Part shown: positions 62,163 to 64,000 of the stretch, piece by piece
Position numbering within the stretch: the stretch's first letter is position 1
How the letters are laid out: every line of letters begins with the position of its first letter
Assembly (NCBI GenBank): GCA_023439045.1
Contig: JAEXOY010000015.1
Span: 1 to 64,000 of the forward strand
Direction: 5' to 3'
Origin: Bacillota bacterium
GTDB taxonomy: Bacteria; Bacillota; Clostridia; Acetivibrionales; DSM-1351
Length of the DNA: 64,000 bases
Notes under the pieces: generated by a model
What the model was told of the DNA's origin: nothing
Database searches by the model: none
Seen by the model: the letters and a program-made list of their open reading frames with translations, nothing else
Made by a program: the position numbers and the translations under genes

Positions 62163-63239
62163 ATGTCAGTTAAACTATTTCAGACACTATCTGACAAATA
62201 CAGCGAAATTGTAGGAAAAGATATTGGAGTAACTGACGAAAGCGGAGTCATTATTGCTCACTCCAACTTTCAATTAATTGGTCAGCTTGATAATACCGTA
62301 CTGAGTTTATTGCAAAACAAGAACGAGCTGGTTCGTACAGAGGGGAAAATATATAAAAAGGTCTATGTAAAGAATAAGATAGAATTCATTACCTTTATAC
62401 AATCCGGTACTGATGAAGATTTAAAATATCTTGAACTCTTTACATTAAACATTATTAATCTCAAAAGTTATTATGATGAGAAGTATGACAAAAGTACCTT
62501 TATAAAGAATATTATTGTTGAGAACATTCTTCCTGGAGATATTTTGGTAAGATCAAAGGAGTTGCATATTGATTATGTTGCTTATAGAATTGCATTTATA
62601 ATTTCGGCAGACAATGAAAAGGACGTACATGTTCATGAAATTGTTGAAAGTCTGTTCCCTAACAAAAATAAAGATTTTGTTGTAGTTGTTGATAATGAGA
62701 ATGTTGTTTTGATAAAGGAAGTCAAGAGTAAGGACGATTATAAGGAAGTTCACAAAATTGCAAGAATAATTGTGGATACTCTGAATTCTGAGTTAATGAT
62801 TAAAGCAAACGTTGGTACAGGAACAATCGTTAATAATGTAAAAGATTTAGTAAAGTCGTATAAAGAAGCACAAATGTCCTTGATTATAGGTAATATTTTT
62901 GAAAATGATAAAAATATTTTTGACTATAACAACCTTGGTATAGGAAGATTGGTATATCATATTCCTACTACTCTTTGCCAGTTGTTTTTGGACGAGGTTT
63001 TTAAGGAGAATTCTGATGATTCCCTTGATGCCGAAACCATGCTTACAATCCAAAAATTCTTTGAAAACAATCTAAATGTCAGTGAAACTGCTAGACAGCT
63101 ATACGTTCACAGAAATACTTTGGTTTATAGACTTGAAAAGATAAAAAGAATTACTGGACTAGAGCTTACACGTTTTGATGACGCTGTTATTTTTAAGGTT
63201 GCAGTGTTGGTGAAAAAATATCTTGCAAACAACAAATAG
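62163..63239 (+). CDS. CdaR/PucR-type transcriptional regulator
   Basis: A 358-residue regulator: N-terminal sensing domain (about 5-110, similar to the diacid_rec domain of CdaR; DIGVTDESGVIIAHSN), middle GGDEF-like part (about 130-250), and a C-terminal PucR HTH_30 (about 290-350; NLNVSETARQLYVHRNTLVY, RLEKIKRITG). AGGAGG precedes ATG 62163. Target unknown; the next gene is ftsE, with which it may share a transcript. Its stop codon lies in the first unit of the 19-bp repeat. Confidence 0.85.
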   Translation: MSVKLFQTLSDKYSEIVGKDIGVTDESGVIIAHSNFQLIGQLDNTVLSLLQNKNELVRTEGKIYKKVYVKNKIEFITFIQSGTDEDLKYLELFTLNIINLKSYYDEKYDKSTFIKNIIVENILPGDILVRSKELHIDYVAYRIAFIISADNEKDVHVHEIVESLFPNKNKDFVVVVDNENVVLIKEVKSKDDYKEVHKIARIIVDTLNSELMIKANVGTGTIVNNVKDLVKSYKEAQMSLIIGNIFENDKNIFDYNNLGIGRLVYHIPTTLCQLFLDEVFKENSDDSLDAETMLTIQKFFENNLNVSETARQLYVHRNTLVYRLEKIKRITGLELTRFDDAVIFKVAVLVKKYLANNK

Positions 63240-63346
63240 CTTATTGTATAGCAAATAACTTATTGCATAGCAAATAGCTTATTGCATAGCAAATAGCATA
63301 TTGCATAGAAAGTAGTTTATTACTTTTTAAATAGGTTATTGCAAAA
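63233..63346. repeat. 19-bp tandem repeat array starting at the regulator stop codon
   Basis: Six units beginning at 63233, 63252, 63271, 63290, 63309 and 63328, close to CAAATAGCTTATTGCATAG; the last two are degraded. The stop codon TAG (63237-63239) is part of unit 1. Confidence 0.9.
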
Positions 63347-63400
63347 CAGTGGTTAATTTGAAATTAATTGTAATAATAATCTTTGTAAGGAGTAATTAAA

Positions 63401-64000
63401 GTGGTAGAATTAGTTAATGTATCAAAGAAATATCCAAATGGTACTATAGCACTTCAAAACGTAAGTCTTAAAATTAATAAGGGTGATTTTGCTTTTATTG
63501 TTGGCTCTAGTGGTTCAGGAAAGTCAACACTATTAAAGCTTTTAATGCATGAAGAGATAGTGAGCGAAGGTGAAGTTTTGGTTAATGGGTTTCAAATGTC
63601 AACGCTAGAACCCAAACAGATACCTTATTTAAGACGTGGTTTAGGAATGGTTTTTCAAGATTTTAGACTGTTACCAAACAAAACAGTATATGAGAACATT
63701 GCTTTTGCAATGCACATTACAGAATGCCTTCCAAAGGAAATTAGAAGGCAGGTTCCGATGGCGTTAGCTCTTGTTGGGCTTAGCCGTAAGGCAAATGCTT
63801 ATCCAAATCAGCTTTCTGGAGGAGAGCAACAGAGAGTAGCCATTGCTAGATCACTAGTTAATAACCCTGCACTATTGATTGCAGACGAGCCCACAGGTAA
63901 TCTTGACCCTGAAAACTCATGGGAGATTATGAAGCTTCTCATGGAGGTCAATCAAAGGGGGACCACGGTTATTGTCGCTACACATGAAAAAGGTATCGTA
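63401..64000 (+). CDS. ftsE: Cell-division ABC ATPase FtsE (3' end outside window)
   Basis: The first 200 codons of a protein that with FtsX activates septal wall hydrolases. It starts VELVNVSKKYPNGTIALQNV (GTG 63401 read as Met) after AAGGAG. Walker A VGSSGSGKST, Q-loop MVFQDFRLLPNKT, LSGGEQQRVAIARSLV, DEPTGNLDPENS and the H-loop VATHEKGIV are intact. The gene runs off the right edge; ftsX is expected next. An internal gap with repeats lies between it and the regulator gene. Confidence 0.95.
   Translation, partial: MVELVNVSKKYPNGTIALQNVSLKINKGDFAFIVGSSGSGKSTLLKLLMHEEIVSEGEVLVNGFQMSTLEPKQIPYLRRGLGMVFQDFRLLPNKTVYENIAFAMHITECLPKEIRRQVPMALALVGLSRKANAYPNQLSGGEQQRVAIARSLVNNPALLIADEPTGNLDPENSWEIMKLLMEVNQRGTTVIVATHEKGIV

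Noticed and set aside
63233..63346. CRISPR-like array
   Set aside because: Units follow each other without spacers, have a 19-bp period and no cas genes are near.

Overview
The window is a 64-kb piece of a low-GC, spore-forming Firmicute chromosome. Pointers to a Clostridia-class bacterium (possibly a Ruminiclostridium-like lineage, which is inference) are spoIIE and spoVB, two cell-wall amidases, AGGAGG-type ribosome binding sites, TTG/GTG starts, a DUF4330 gene and the alr-mazEF order. There is no rRNA, CRISPR array or prophage. The only mobile-element trace is a possible transposase start cut by the left edge.

Layout. 0.2-2.7 kb: a membrane diguanylate cyclase. 3-13 kb: two paralogous MacB/FtsX-type ABC exporter pairs separated by an amidase and an HtrA protease; the second pair is led by a TetR regulator. 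13-18.4 kb: carbohydrate-type genes (a barrel-like enzyme with an AraC regulator; a GntR regulator with a SIS-domain amino-sugar enzyme). 18.5-24.5 kb: tRNAs Met-Glu-Val, spoIIE, two small membrane proteins, tRNA-Arg and a dihydrouridine synthase. 24.5-30 kb: amidase, NlpC/P60 hydrolase, spoVB and a purine permease. 30-35.4 kb: a minus-strand polysaccharide operon. 35.6-42.6 kb: nnr, alr, mazEF and two exported proteins, one combining an FAD-oxidoreductase domain with C-terminal SLH-like segments. 42.6-50.2 kb: a WecG/TagA glycosyltransferase, a polar amino-acid ABC importer, a YitT protein and a BlaI/BlaR1-type pair. 50.3-60.6 kb: an arginine/carbamoyl-phosphate cluster on the minus strand (argC, argB, a PilZ protein, argD, carA, carB, argF, a GNAT protein). 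60.8-64 kb: an MsmK/UgpC-type ATPase, a PucR/CdaR-like regulator and the start of ftsE.

How the parts fit. Wall remodelling and sporulation dominate the left half, surface polysaccharide and exported proteins the middle, and nitrogen/arginine metabolism the right. Regulation is often visible in the DNA: paired BlaI-type operators, two ARG boxes with identical promoter geometry, a TetR palindrome inside a promoter spacer, GntR-type sites at two promoters, and a Spo0A-box-like site before spoIIE. The most unusual features are several unrelated degenerate tandem repeats of 14-21 bp between genes (two with a 19-bp period that begin exactly at stop codons), a duplicated ribosome-binding-site/start segment before spoVB, a PilZ gene inside the arginine cluster, a BlaR1-like sensor without a recognisable penicillin-binding domain, and the FAD-SLH protein. 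I did not find a clear-cut new defence or biosynthetic system.
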